Virus record (IMG/VR): IMGVR_UViG_3300030098_006363
Span: 1 to 37,839 of that record
Reading direction: 5' to 3' (one strand)
DNA length: 37,839 bases
Source: a virus
The position numbers and the translations under genes are program-made. Positions 31,197-37,726 of this stretch are shown piece after piece. The notes below the pieces were generated by a model, which was not told where the DNA came from, ran no database searches, and saw only the letters and a program-made list of their open reading frames with translations. The number at the start of each line of letters is the position of its first letter. The stretch's first letter is position 1.

Positions 31197-31799
31197 ATGG
31201 GAAACCCTGTAATATCACAAACCATAAAAGAAATTTTGGAAGAGTATGAACTAGATCCAAAAGAAGCGTTATGGCCTTGTCATAAGAATTATATTATCAG
31301 ACACAAAGCTGTCGAAGAACTTGCTCAAAAAGCAAATATTACAACGGAACTTGTTCAGGTCGTCAGGTCTGATGTCAATAATGTGGCTCTTCACGTTATT
31401 GGTAAAAAAGGAGATGTTGTTGAATGGAGCATAGGAGAAGCAAGTCCGCAGAATTGCCAAAATAATTACTATTTTGCCATGGCTGAAAAACGGGCAAAAG
31501 ACAGAGTTATTCTTAAACTTATAGGTCTTGCCGGACATGTCTATGCTGATCCGGACATTGCAGATGCAGAGAACACAAACGAAGAAGGCGAAAGAGATGT
31601 TTTCAATACATCCAAAGAATATCAAGCATCACGCCAACTAATTGAGAAATTTGAAGAAGCTAAAAACATTATTGATTTAGATAATGCAAGAGAACGCAAT
31701 ATGGGATTCATAGAGCAGTTAGTGAAAAAGGATGACCATCAGAATTTGTCTTTAATCAATAGTGTTTATGACAGAAGACGTGAACAATTAAGTTTATAA
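31197..31799 (+). CDS. Possible single-strand annealing protein (Rad52/Erf-like)
   Basis: This 200-residue protein sits between exonuclease and SSB, exactly where phages keep a single-strand annealing protein. Residues 30-110 alternate strands and helices, with VVRSDVNNVALHVIGKKGDV then YYFAMAEKRAKDRVILKLIG. The AEKRA-x-DR-x-x-LK-x-xG helix resembles the A-x-x-RA-x-x-RA helix of Rad52/Erf-like annealing proteins. An acidic linker (DADIADAENTNEEGERDV-like, around 120-140) and a helical C-terminus follow. The evidence is position plus this weak motif, so confidence in the function is moderate. Confidence 0.7.
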   Translation: MGNPVISQTIKEILEEYELDPKEALWPCHKNYIIRHKAVEELAQKANITTELVQVVRSDVNNVALHVIGKKGDVVEWSIGEASPQNCQNNYYFAMAEKRAKDRVILKLIGLAGHVYADPDIADAENTNEEGERDVFNTSKEYQASRQLIEKFEEAKNIIDLDNARERNMGFIEQLVKKDDHQNLSLINSVYDRRREQLSL

Positions 31800-31813
31800 A
31801 AAGGGAGAAAAAA

Positions 31814-32227
31814 ATGTATCTTAATAAAGTTCAATTAATAGGTCGTCTTGTTGATGACCCAGAAGCAAAAACTTTACAAAATGGAAACCAGTTTTCCAAA
31901 TTTCGTTTTGCAACCAACAAAAAAAGAAAAACCGCCGAAGATATTTCTCAATTCTACAATATTGTTGTCTGGGATAAATTTCATGCAAGTTTTGCAAATC
32001 AATACCTTAAAAAAGGTGACTTGGTTTTTCTTGAAGGCGAATTGGTGTTTAAAAACTTTCAAGATAAAAACGGTGAAAACCGTCAAAGTACAGAAATTCA
32101 CATCAACCAAGGAGTTGTGCAGAGTCTTAAAAACAATCAAGGAACTCAAGCTGGATTGCCTCCCCGCCAGAGTTCTAACGTGAGGGACGCTGATACAGAG
32201 AACCACGGTTCCTATTCAATATCCTAA
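31814..32227 (+). CDS. ssb: Single-stranded DNA-binding protein
   Basis: The 137-residue protein has a clear OB fold: MYLNKVQLIGRLVDDPEAK, FSKFRFATNKK, FYNIVVWDKFHASFANQYLK, KGDLVFLEGELVFKNFQDKN. It protects single-stranded DNA during replication and annealing. The C-terminus (PPRQSSNVRDADTENHGSYS) lacks the usual acidic DDDIPF tip that recruits host repair proteins, so it probably does not dock the host set in the usual way. GGGAG precedes the ATG, and a strong terminator follows. Confidence 0.93.
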   Translation: MYLNKVQLIGRLVDDPEAKTLQNGNQFSKFRFATNKKRKTAEDISQFYNIVVWDKFHASFANQYLKKGDLVFLEGELVFKNFQDKNGENRQSTEIHINQGVVQSLKNNQGTQAGLPPRQSSNVRDADTENHGSYSIS

Positions 32228-32233
32228 ACGTGG

Positions 32234-32276
32234 GAGGGGCAGTTTTAGAATCTCCATTGTACTGCCCCTCTTTTTA
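32234..32276 (+). terminator. Rho-independent terminator after ssb
   Basis: GAGGGGCAGT and ACTGCCCCTC form a perfect 10-bp stem with a 17-base loop, followed by TTTTTATTT. It ends the recombination operon; the next gene must use read-through or a separate promoter. Confidence 0.93.
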
Positions 32277-32294
32277 TTTCGGAGGTTTTTAGTT

Positions 32295-32894
32295 ATGAGC
32301 ATCAGACCTTTAGTGAAAAAATTTGATGAAATTATTTGCGATCATATTTTAGAATTAATAGCGCAAAAACATCAGGTTGAAATTTTTGACATTATATCAA
32401 TGAAAATGAAAACTCATCAAATGTCTCGCATCCGGTGGGAAGCATGGTGGCTTGCTTCCAAGTATACCTCATTCTCACGATATGCTCTTGCTAATATTTT
32501 TTCCTGTGATGCTTCGAGCATCTATCATGGAAATCAAAAAATCGAAGAAGCAAGAAAAGATAAAAAGTTTTCCTTTGAAATGGAAAATATTCAAACAAAG
32601 ATTTTACATTTTATACAAACTAATTTTCCACAATTCAAAAAATCATACATCGGAAGCAATCAAAAAATAGAACGTTCTTTTGACCAGTATGTAAAATATC
32701 AATTAAAAGCAACACGACATGAAAATATTAAATACTGGGCCGAAAAGAAAAAAGAACATCTTCAAACAAAACGGAAATGTTTACATTGCCAGAAAGAATT
32801 TGGTGCAATCGGAAAATTTAACCGTATCTGCGAACATTGTAAAAGCAGCGCAAATTTTTATGATGGTTTTAATGACACAACGGTGTCGTTATGA
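32295..32894 (+). CDS. DnaA domain IV-like protein with C-terminal zinc ribbon
   Basis: The 199-residue protein has an N-terminal helical region (1-28). Next is a part resembling DnaA domain IV: RIRWEAWWLASKYTSFSRYA, then LANIFSCDASSIYHGNQKIE (about 45-84), where host DnaA has the A-R-x-x-A-M-Y-L...G-x-x-F-x-x-x-D-x-S-T-V-x-H signature. The C-terminus has C162-x2-C165 and C179-x2-C182, a zinc ribbon. It could bind DnaA boxes or the phage origin. A GGAGG ribosome site lies nine bases upstream, just after the terminator. DNA-binding is likely; the precise role is inferred. Confidence 0.75.
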   Translation: MSIRPLVKKFDEIICDHILELIAQKHQVEIFDIISMKMKTHQMSRIRWEAWWLASKYTSFSRYALANIFSCDASSIYHGNQKIEEARKDKKFSFEMENIQTKILHFIQTNFPQFKKSYIGSNQKIERSFDQYVKYQLKATRHENIKYWAEKKKEHLQTKRKCLHCQKEFGAIGKFNRICEHCKSSANFYDGFNDTTVSL

Positions 32895-33280
32895 CAAAAT
32901 TATCGATAGAGCTTTTTACTCTGGAAGAAATTCTAAAAGAAATAAATAATAATAAAATTATTGTTTCTGAAAAAACGCTTAAACAAATTTCACAAGAACT
33001 TGGCTTTAGAAAAGGTCGAACAAAAGTAAATGTTTATAATCGCAATCAGGTAAACCTAATTGTTGGAGAAATAATTTGCCAACGTTTTACAAACCAGGAC
33101 AGAGAAAACAAAACTCGACTTATAGAGTCAGGGGTTCAATCCGCAACCAAGAGTACGAAATCACTACGCGCACGACTAACAAAAGACTTGCACAGGCAGA
33201 GTGGGACGCTTTCAAAGAACAAGTCAAAAGCACAGGTCGTGTCGTTAAAGAGAAACACTGGACCTTTTCAGATGCAGTAA
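32891..33280 (+). CDS. Excisionase-like small DNA-binding protein
   Basis: The 129-residue reading frame starts by ATGA overlap with the preceding gene. Residues 8-70 (LFTLEEILKEINNNKIIVSE, LKQISQELGFRKGRTKVNVY, NRNQVNLIVGEIICQRF) look like an HTH_17/MerR-type Xis domain with wing. The Ser/Lys/Arg-rich tail overlaps the integrase gene by 205 bases in another frame. This long overlap, with a low-complexity tail, is common for Xis-like genes before integrases in alphaproteobacterial phages. It probably directs excision. Confidence 0.7.
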   Translation: MTKLSIELFTLEEILKEINNNKIIVSEKTLKQISQELGFRKGRTKVNVYNRNQVNLIVGEIICQRFTNQDRENKTRLIESGVQSATKSTKSLRARLTKDLHRQSGTLSKNKSKAQVVSLKRNTGPFQMQ

Positions 33281-34092
33281 ATCATTACGAGATGATTGAT
33301 AATCGCTCGAAAATGCAAATGAATTACGCAAAAAAAATAGAAAGTGTTATTGGTGATTTTTTACTAGAAACAATTAAACCTGGCACGATTAAAAGTCTTT
33401 GCAAAGAATTGTATCCCAAAAACAAAGCAAGTTCTTGGAACCGATCTGTCATAAGAGTTGCTTCAGCTATTATTAACTGCGCGGCAGAAGACGAACATTG
33501 TTCCCATATAAGAATATCTACTTTCAAAGAAGAAGAAGTGCCAAAAAAATTGCCTTCAGATAAAGCTGGAGAAATCCTTTTACAAAACACAGAAGGAATC
33601 AAACAGCTTTATATTGCTGTATTGCATTATCATGGCTTACGGCCTTCAGACGCTCTGTCGATTTCTTGGGATAACATTAATATGAAAGAGCAGACTTTTC
33701 AGGTTGTTATTCCAAAAGCAAAAAAGAACAAAGAAATAGTAATGGATCAGGATTTTTTTGTTTTACTGGCAAACGTTCCAAAAAAAAATCAAACTGGCAA
33801 ACTTTTTCCGTGGAAAAACCGAAGTAGTTTAACTTGGTTAAATGATCTGACAAAAAAACTTGGTGTTACTTTTGCCGCAAGGAAAGCAAGACATAAATTT
33901 GCAACTGATTTGGCCGCAGAAGGGGCATCTGAATTTGATCTCGTAAACTGCGGTTCTTGGACAAGTACAAGATCAACTAAAACATACGTTACCCTTCAAC
34001 CAGAAAGAGCAAAAGAAATGCTCAAAAGACGTAAAAATGCACAGATTGTGCAAAAAACACGGGTAAAAACACGGGAAGAAACAGGTAAGTAA
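33076..34092 (+). CDS. int: Tyrosine site-specific integrase
   Basis: The 338-residue enzyme should recombine attP with a host tRNA gene. TTG is used as start: GGAG lies seven bases before it and the N-terminus MPTFYKPGQRKQNSTYRVRG matches this integrase type. The SAM-like core-binding part is about 60-155. Catalytic residues in order are R189 (HGLRPSDAL), Lys214 or Lys216 (IPKAKK), R272-H273 (ARKARHKFATDLA; the usual first His of H-x-x-R appears as R269), W295 (GSW) and Y304 (TKTYVTL). The C-terminal tail is basic. ACACGGG arm-site repeats overlap its last codons. Confidence 0.93.
   Translation: MPTFYKPGQRKQNSTYRVRGSIRNQEYEITTRTTNKRLAQAEWDAFKEQVKSTGRVVKEKHWTFSDAVNHYEMIDNRSKMQMNYAKKIESVIGDFLLETIKPGTIKSLCKELYPKNKASSWNRSVIRVASAIINCAAEDEHCSHIRISTFKEEEVPKKLPSDKAGEILLQNTEGIKQLYIAVLHYHGLRPSDALSISWDNINMKEQTFQVVIPKAKKNKEIVMDQDFFVLLANVPKKNQTGKLFPWKNRSSLTWLNDLTKKLGVTFAARKARHKFATDLAAEGASEFDLVNCGSWTSTRSTKTYVTLQPERAKEMLKRRKNAQIVQKTRVKTREETGK
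34065..34083. repeat. 19-bp direct repeat, left attP arm
   Basis: AAAAACACGGGAAGAAACA, exact copy at 34288-34306. It overlaps the end of the integrase gene. Confidence 0.85.
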
Positions 34093-34116
34093 TTGTTATT
34101 AAACAATACTTGACCT

Positions 34117-34157
34117 CCTTAGCAGGGGAGCGCCTTCAGCCACTCGGCCAACTGCCC
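34117..34157 (-). other. tRNA-Ser(GCU) 5' half embedded in attP
   Basis: On the minus strand this begins GGGCAGTTGGCCGAGTGGCT and continues GAAGGCGCTCCCCTGCTAAGG. It has an acceptor 5' strand, T8-G9, the D arm GCC...GGC, then CTCCC and the anticodon loop CTGCTAA (anticodon GCT). It closely matches tRNA-Ser(GCU) 5' halves, for example the E. coli one, up to two bases past the loop, after which similarity stops. The rest of the tRNA is absent. After integration the host would supply the 3' half. Confidence 0.85.
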
Positions 34158-34165
34158 GCAAGTTT

Positions 34166-34194
34166 TGTATACTCTTCTAAATCCCAGAGAACAA
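34166..34194 (-). promoter_or_regulatory. Promoter aimed at the tRNA-Ser half
   Basis: TTGTTC (34194-34189), 17 bases, then TATACA (34171-34166) on the minus strand. The predicted transcript start lies about two bases before the first base of the tRNA half. The phage seems to carry a ready-made promoter for the tRNA gene it would rebuild. Confidence 0.7.
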
Positions 34195-34287
34195 GGGCTT
34201 TTGAGAGGTTTAATGTCATATATTATATATAAAAGCGAACCTTCCGCATACCCTGAACGTACCCTGAACATACCCTTCAAAGGCTCC

Positions 34288-34306
34288 AAAAACACGGGAA
34301 GAAACA
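34288..34306. repeat. 19-bp direct repeat, right attP arm
   Basis: Exact copy of 34065-34083. Confidence 0.85.
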
Positions 34307-34347
34307 CGGGAAAAGTTCATTTTTTGTTCTATTAAGGAGAAAAAACC

Positions 34348-35013
34348 ATGAAAGTATTAGTAGGCTGTGAAACAAGTGGAACAGTTCGAGATGCTTTTTT
34401 AAACAAAGGGCATGATGCATGGAGTTGTGATTTACTTCCAAGCGATATCCCTACTAATAGACATATACAAGATGATATACGCCATGTGCTTCAAAATGAA
34501 TCGTGGGACATGCTTATGGTGGCACATCCACCCTGTACCCGTCTATGCAACAGCGGTGTCAGGTGGCTTTCTAAAGCCCCTCCTAACAAAACCTTAAAAG
34601 ATATGTGGAAAGAGCTTGAAGAAGGGTGTGAATTATTCAGTTATGTTCTTAATGCTGATGTACCTCTTAGGGCAATTGAAAACCCTATCATGCATAAATA
34701 CGCAAAAGAACGTATTAAAAACTTTACTGAGCCTGAACAAAAAATCCAGCCCTGGCAGTTTGCTCAATCAGAACAGTCTGAAGATAACGTAACTAAAAAG
34801 ACATGTTTCTGGTTACGAGGTCTGCCTCCATTAATACCTACTGGCAAAGTTGACGGTTCAACTGCCAGAGATGAATGTCACAAAACTCCTCCAAGCAAAG
34901 ACCGATGGAAAATCCGAAGTAAATTTTTCAAAGGTGTTGCAGAAGCTATGGCAGAGCAATGGGGCAATATTGAATTAAATCAATTCCCACAACAAATATC
35001 TATGAGGTTTTAA
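34348..35013 (+). CDS. Short cytosine-methyltransferase-like protein
   Basis: The 221-residue protein resembles the catalytic half of C5 cytosine methyltransferases. MKVLVGCETSGTVRDAFLNK is a motif-I-like SAM site, WDMLMVAHPPCTRLCNSG holds the P-P-C catalytic Cys63, and RAIENPI corresponds to the E-N-V/P motif. WLRGLPPLIPTGKVDG follows. It is shorter than standard enzymes (over 300 residues) and has no visible target recognition domain. A methylating role, for example protection from host restriction, is therefore likely but not certain. AGGAG precedes the ATG. The last nine codons lie in the 28-bp repeat. Confidence 0.75.
   Translation: MKVLVGCETSGTVRDAFLNKGHDAWSCDLLPSDIPTNRHIQDDIRHVLQNESWDMLMVAHPPCTRLCNSGVRWLSKAPPNKTLKDMWKELEEGCELFSYVLNADVPLRAIENPIMHKYAKERIKNFTEPEQKIQPWQFAQSEQSEDNVTKKTCFWLRGLPPLIPTGKVDGSTARDECHKTPPSKDRWKIRSKFFKGVAEAMAEQWGNIELNQFPQQISMRF
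34986..35013. repeat. 28-bp direct repeat at gene end, copy 1
   Basis: Identical to 35577-35604. It encodes the C-terminal PQQISMRF-stop and contains TATGAGG, the ribosome site for the next gene. The repeats bracket the XF1762-like gene exactly. Confidence 0.92.
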
Positions 35014-35604
35014 ATGGGAATTTTAAGAATCCTAGATATAACTACCGAAGAAGCAAATCAATATGTAAAAAAATGGCATCGACATTGCGACCCAGTACCA
35101 AAAGTACAAGTTCGTTTTGCTGTAAAACTTGTAGAAATTAATATTCCTTTTAAAATTTTACGAGTTGTTGGCGTTGCTATAATTGGCAACCCATGTGGAA
35201 GACCTCATTCAAAAAACGTTATTGAAATCAGACGAATTGTTTTTAATCCAGAAATAAGTTTTGGACATATAAGAAGACATTATGACAATACTCTTCATAA
35301 TAAATCTCATCCAAGCAGAAGAATTCTACCAATTATAGTTCAAACAAAAGATATTTATCTTTGTTATGTTATTGAAGCACGAAAAGTGCCATCTGAATTT
35401 CTTAAAATTATTGAAAAATTAATAAAAATAAGATTTCCCAACATGCATACAATTTGGACATATGTGCATGATTACGAGAAAGCTATTTATATAGAACACG
35501 CTAATTATGATTGTGACCATAGATTTATCAGAAGAGGAATAGCAAAAAGAAGATATTCAAGACCTTTAACTAATCACCCACAACAAATATCTATGAGGTT
35601 TTAA
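35014..35604 (+). CDS. XF1762-like phage protein
   Basis: The 196-residue protein has the family pattern EANQYVKKWHRHCDPVPK (N-terminus), VGVAIIGNPCGRPHSKNVIE (about 52-71) and IRRIVFNPEI, as in XF1762-type proteins of phages and prophages. These are predicted to be GNAT-like or small-molecule enzymes; the true activity is not known. His-rich segments (HIRRHYDNTLHNKSHPSRR) follow. The start lies directly after the upstream stop with GAGG as ribosome site. The last nine codons match those of the upstream gene because both end in the 28-bp repeat. Confidence 0.7.
   Translation: MGILRILDITTEEANQYVKKWHRHCDPVPKVQVRFAVKLVEINIPFKILRVVGVAIIGNPCGRPHSKNVIEIRRIVFNPEISFGHIRRHYDNTLHNKSHPSRRILPIIVQTKDIYLCYVIEARKVPSEFLKIIEKLIKIRFPNMHTIWTYVHDYEKAIYIEHANYDCDHRFIRRGIAKRRYSRPLTNHPQQISMRF
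35577..35604. repeat. 28-bp direct repeat at gene end, copy 2
   Basis: Identical to 34986-35013; supplies the GAGG ribosome site for the gene at 35606. Confidence 0.92.
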
Positions 35605-35605
35605 C

Positions 35606-35893
35606 ATGAGAACAATTAATGTAGATATCAATTTAGATTTAGAAGTTTCTGAAGAATTTTATAAAAAATGGCAATTTGATAAAAACAAAAAAACGTTTGC
35701 TCATGCAACTGAAAATCGTAAAGCACATTTATTTCCAGAAGTAATTGACGGACCAGAATCTTTATTAGATTTAGTAGCCACAAATGTTTTTAGAAATAAT
35801 ACTCGAAGAATAAATTCAGTCACAGCAAAAGAAATTCCAGAATCTTTATTAGATTTAGTAGTTGGAAAAATAAGGAGGGCTTGCCATGAGTAA
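35606..35893 (+). CDS. Hypothetical protein with internal duplication
   Basis: The 95-residue protein begins MRTINVDINLDLEVSEEFYK. It contains PESLLDLV twice, at residues about 50-57 and 78-85, encoded by a 25-bp exact DNA repeat spaced 84 bp. The rest is charged. The repeats are in frame, so it looks like a recent partial duplication. The end overlaps the next gene by eight bases. Function unknown. Confidence 0.65.
   Translation: MRTINVDINLDLEVSEEFYKKWQFDKNKKTFAHATENRKAHLFPEVIDGPESLLDLVATNVFRNNTRRINSVTAKEIPESLLDLVVGKIRRACHE
35753..35777. repeat. 25-bp intragenic direct repeat, copy 1
   Basis: Exact copy at 35837-35861, offset 84 bp (28 codons); encodes PESLLDLV in frame. Confidence 0.9.
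35837..35861. repeat. 25-bp intragenic direct repeat, copy 2
   Basis: Exact copy of 35753-35777. Confidence 0.9.
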
Positions 35894-36068
35894 GCAATAT
35901 AGTTGTGTAATTAATGTTTATGCTACCCCAGTAAGGGTTGCCTCAAGCAAAGTAGAGTTCATTGAGAATATATTAACTGAATACAACAATGCACTAGATG
36001 GGCTTGTTACTTTATCACCAAGCGACATTCGTGAAGTCAGTATTGAATGTGAAGAGAAAATACTATGA
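35886..36068 (+). CDS. Small hypothetical protein
   Basis: The 60-residue product begins MSKQYSCVINVYATPVRVAS. It is beta-alpha-like and acidic at the end (EVSIECEEKIL). A strong ribosome site (AAGGAGG) lies inside the preceding gene. Unknown function, part of the accessory cluster. Confidence 0.65.
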   Translation: MSKQYSCVINVYATPVRVASSKVEFIENILTEYNNALDGLVTLSPSDIREVSIECEEKIL

Positions 36069-36253
36069 CATCAATTATTGAAGATTTAGGGGATCTTTGT
36101 TTAGAATGTCGCAAAGACACTTCATTTGGCAGTGGTAAATTTATTAATCGCATACCATGCAGTAGAGCAGATAACTGCTTTAAAACTGAAGAAGGTTATC
36201 TATGCGAAGATTGTTACACTCAACTATTACTTTTTGATATTTCGGGGAAATAA
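36065..36253 (+). CDS. Small Cys-rich zinc-finger-like protein
   Basis: The 62-residue protein has C12-x2-C15, C32, C38 and C47-x2-C50. It probably binds one zinc through the two CxxC pairs. The motif DLCLECRKDTSFGSGKFINR is notable for its conserved-looking centre, recalling small uncharacterised marine phage and bacterial proteins. It starts by overlap with the previous stop (ATGA). It could be a small host-takeover protein; this is an inference. Confidence 0.7.
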   Translation: MTSIIEDLGDLCLECRKDTSFGSGKFINRIPCSRADNCFKTEEGYLCEDCYTQLLLFDISGK

Positions 36254-36254
36254 T

Positions 36255-36506
36255 ATGAATGATAAAGACAATCCTGACGCTACAGAAGAAGCATTTAATT
36301 TAGGAAAAGAAATAGCATTAAATGCTTTAGCTGAGTTTGATAAAAAAATAAAAAACCACGCACCAAATAAAGTTTTTGCAGGCATACTGACAACATTAAT
36401 TACGGCTATGTATTTTGTGGCCCCTACTGAAGAGTCCGCAGAAGAAGTGATTGCTTTTTCCGCTAAAGCCGGATTAGAGGATTTTTATAAAGAAAACAAA
36501 AATTAA
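36255..36506 (+). CDS. Small hypothetical protein with one hydrophobic helix
   Basis: I chose the ATG after GGGGA (MNDKDNPDATEEAFNLGKE). The longer frame would overlap the Cys-rich gene. The 83-residue product has a charged N-terminal helix and one hydrophobic segment (VFAGILTTLITAMYFVAP, about 42-59). An acidic tail follows. Function unknown. Confidence 0.65.
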   Translation: MNDKDNPDATEEAFNLGKEIALNALAEFDKKIKNHAPNKVFAGILTTLITAMYFVAPTEESAEEVIAFSAKAGLEDFYKENKN

Positions 36507-36588
36507 TTGTGCATTTTATAAAATAATTCCTCTTATTAACCTCATTAATTCACGTTCTTACTCATATATATATGTGAAAGGGAGAATT

Positions 36589-36732
36589 ATGTCTTATGCA
36601 CTTGTTTTTTTTCTGGAAAACCATACTGAAATTATCAATACCTTTCATACTTTACAAAACTGCTTAAATGAGTCTGCAAAAATTAATGGTGTTTGCATCG
36701 AAATTTCTCTTCTGAACTTGTTACATAAATAA
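36589..36732 (+). CDS. Small hypothetical protein, 47 residues
   Basis: This short frame has a clear ribosome site (GGGAG) and encodes MSYALVFFLENHTEIINTFH plus TLQNCLNESAKINGVCIEIS. It ends four bases before the next start. The alpha/beta pattern with two Cys is all that can be seen. Real by ribosome site and spacing. Confidence 0.55.
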   Translation: MSYALVFFLENHTEIINTFHTLQNCLNESAKINGVCIEISLLNLLHK

Positions 36733-36735
36733 GTT

Positions 36736-37059
36736 ATGGAAGGAAAAAAATATGATAACGGAAAACCTCTTGTCGGTTTAATGCTTCATGATTTTGCAAA
36801 TGCTTTAATGGCTGTTGCTGAAGTATCGACTTATGGCGTTAATAAATACGGTTCGCCTTCCGGTTGGAAGTATGTACCCAACGGAAAAGAAAGATACGCC
36901 AACGCAAAAGCTAGGCATATGATTATGCAGGCTATCGAAAAAAAAGACGAAGAAAGTAATTTGCTTCATTTGGCACATGAAGCCTGGAATGCTCTTGCTT
37001 TACTTGAATTAGAATTGACAAAAGAACAAGAACCCTATGACGGGTTTCAGGAATTATAA
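36736..37059 (+). CDS. DUF5664-type protein (dATP/dGTP diphosphohydrolase N-terminal-like)
   Basis: The 107-residue protein matches the DUF5664 family: KKYDNGKPLVGLMLHDFANA, then VSTYGVNKYGSPSGWKYVPN, RYANAKARHMIMQ and EESNLLHLAHEAWNALALLE. The K-Y-D-x-G-K-P start, the G-x-x-K-Y-G-x-x-x-W element, and E-S-x-L-x-H-L-A-H are the family signature. The family is annotated as dATP/dGTP diphosphohydrolase N-terminal, so nucleotide-pool control is plausible, but this is the domain only. GAAGG lies upstream. The end overlaps the next start (TAATG). Confidence 0.75.
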   Translation: MEGKKYDNGKPLVGLMLHDFANALMAVAEVSTYGVNKYGSPSGWKYVPNGKERYANAKARHMIMQAIEKKDEESNLLHLAHEAWNALALLELELTKEQEPYDGFQEL

Positions 37060-37289
37060 TGTTAAAATATATAATTCTGATTCAAATGTTTTGGTTTAAT
37101 CCAGAAAATAATGATTTTAGAAATTTAGAAATCACGCATTACAATGGAATACCCTTGCAATTTGCCAATCAACAAGATTGCTTTTTACACGTTGCGGAAC
37201 ATTTTGACGAATTAAAAAAATACATTGAAAATTTTCATCGTAATAAAGCAACGATTGGTCAAATTACTTGTATTATTAAAAAAGATTAA
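37059..37289 (+). CDS. Small hypothetical protein, secreted or membrane-anchored
   Basis: The 76-residue protein starts with a hydrophobic segment (MLKYIILIQMFWF) that may be a signal or anchor. The rest is alpha/beta with two Cys and ends ATIGQITCIIKKD. It overlaps the preceding stop and ends four bases into the convergent lysozyme gene. Unknown function; last rightward gene before the late operon. Confidence 0.6.
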   Translation: MLKYIILIQMFWFNPENNDFRNLEITHYNGIPLQFANQQDCFLHVAEHFDELKKYIENFHRNKATIGQITCIIKKD

Positions 37290-37726
37290 ACAGCTTCCAT
37301 CCGATCAATCAATCGACCACTTCGCTGGGGCAACTGTCTATGCCATCGACTGTCACGCATTTGGATTGCCGCTTCTTGCCAATCGCCCTCCTTCACAGCC
37401 GTTATAAACTTCACAAACTTTTCAAAACGTGGCCTTCCTAGGTTGAACATCATGTTCGCCACAATTAATTGTACCTCTTCTGGAAAATCATCAAAGTCAT
37501 CGAAAACCCAGGCACAGTCAGCAAGTACAATTTTTAGGTCCTTGCGTAGTAGTTCATCGCTCCGCTCTTTTGTTATGGGAGCATCCAGAGGCCAACCATA
37601 TTCGGGATCAGCTTCAGTGATCATGTGGCCGACACCACACGTTTCATGTCCTTCGGTGCATTTATATACTGCCAAGACCTCGCCTTCATCAGCGACAAGC
37701 TCGGTGATCAATTGATCTTTATTCAT
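37286..37726 (-). CDS. Lysozyme / endolysin (GH24, T4-type)
   Basis: The complete 146-residue endolysin cleaves peptidoglycan at the end of infection, once the holin opens the membrane. The catalytic triad reads E14, then C23, then T29 (E-8aa-C-5aa-T), in DEGEVLAVYKCTEGHETCGVG. The usual Asp20 of T4 lysozyme is thus Cys; that replacement is known to keep activity in T4. The C-terminus contains VQLIVANMMFNLGRPRFEKF and RMRDSRWHRQLPQRSGRL-like elements (QMRDSRWHRQ), as in GH24 endolysins. No signal peptide is visible, so holin-dependent release is likely. The start overlaps the holin stop (ATGA). Confidence 0.92.
   Translation of the reverse strand: MNKDQLITELVADEGEVLAVYKCTEGHETCGVGHMITEADPEYGWPLDAPITKERSDELLRKDLKIVLADCAWVFDDFDDFPEEVQLIVANMMFNLGRPRFEKFVKFITAVKEGDWQEAAIQMRDSRWHRQLPQRSGRLIDRMEAV

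Larger units (their letters stand above)
34057..34310. other. Phage attachment site (attP) region
   Basis: Two copies of ACACGGG with 12-bp spacing lie left (34057-34063, 34069-34075), and two with the same spacing lie right (34292-34298, 34304-34310). They flank the tRNA-Ser half. The 19-bp block AAAAACACGGGAAGAAACA is identical in both arms (34065-34083 and 34288-34306). TACCCTGAAC repeats also occur near 34250-34270. Such spaced direct repeats around a tRNA-like core are what integrase arm-binding sites look like. The crossover most probably falls in or next to the anticodon loop at 34119-34125. Confidence 0.75.

Noticed and set aside
34093-34157. Complete tRNA-Ser gene
   Set aside because: Similarity stops two bases after the anticodon loop; no variable arm, T arm or acceptor 3' strand follows.
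34119-34307. Leftward 62-residue frame ending GQLAEWLKALPC
   Set aside because: The end is the typical false translation of a tRNA-Ser 5' half; it has no ribosome site and lies in the attP region.
36736-37059. Evidence for a 2-aminoadenine (Z) genome
   Set aside because: Only a DUF5664-type domain is present; no PurZ-like adenylosuccinate synthetase or matching DNA polymerase is seen.
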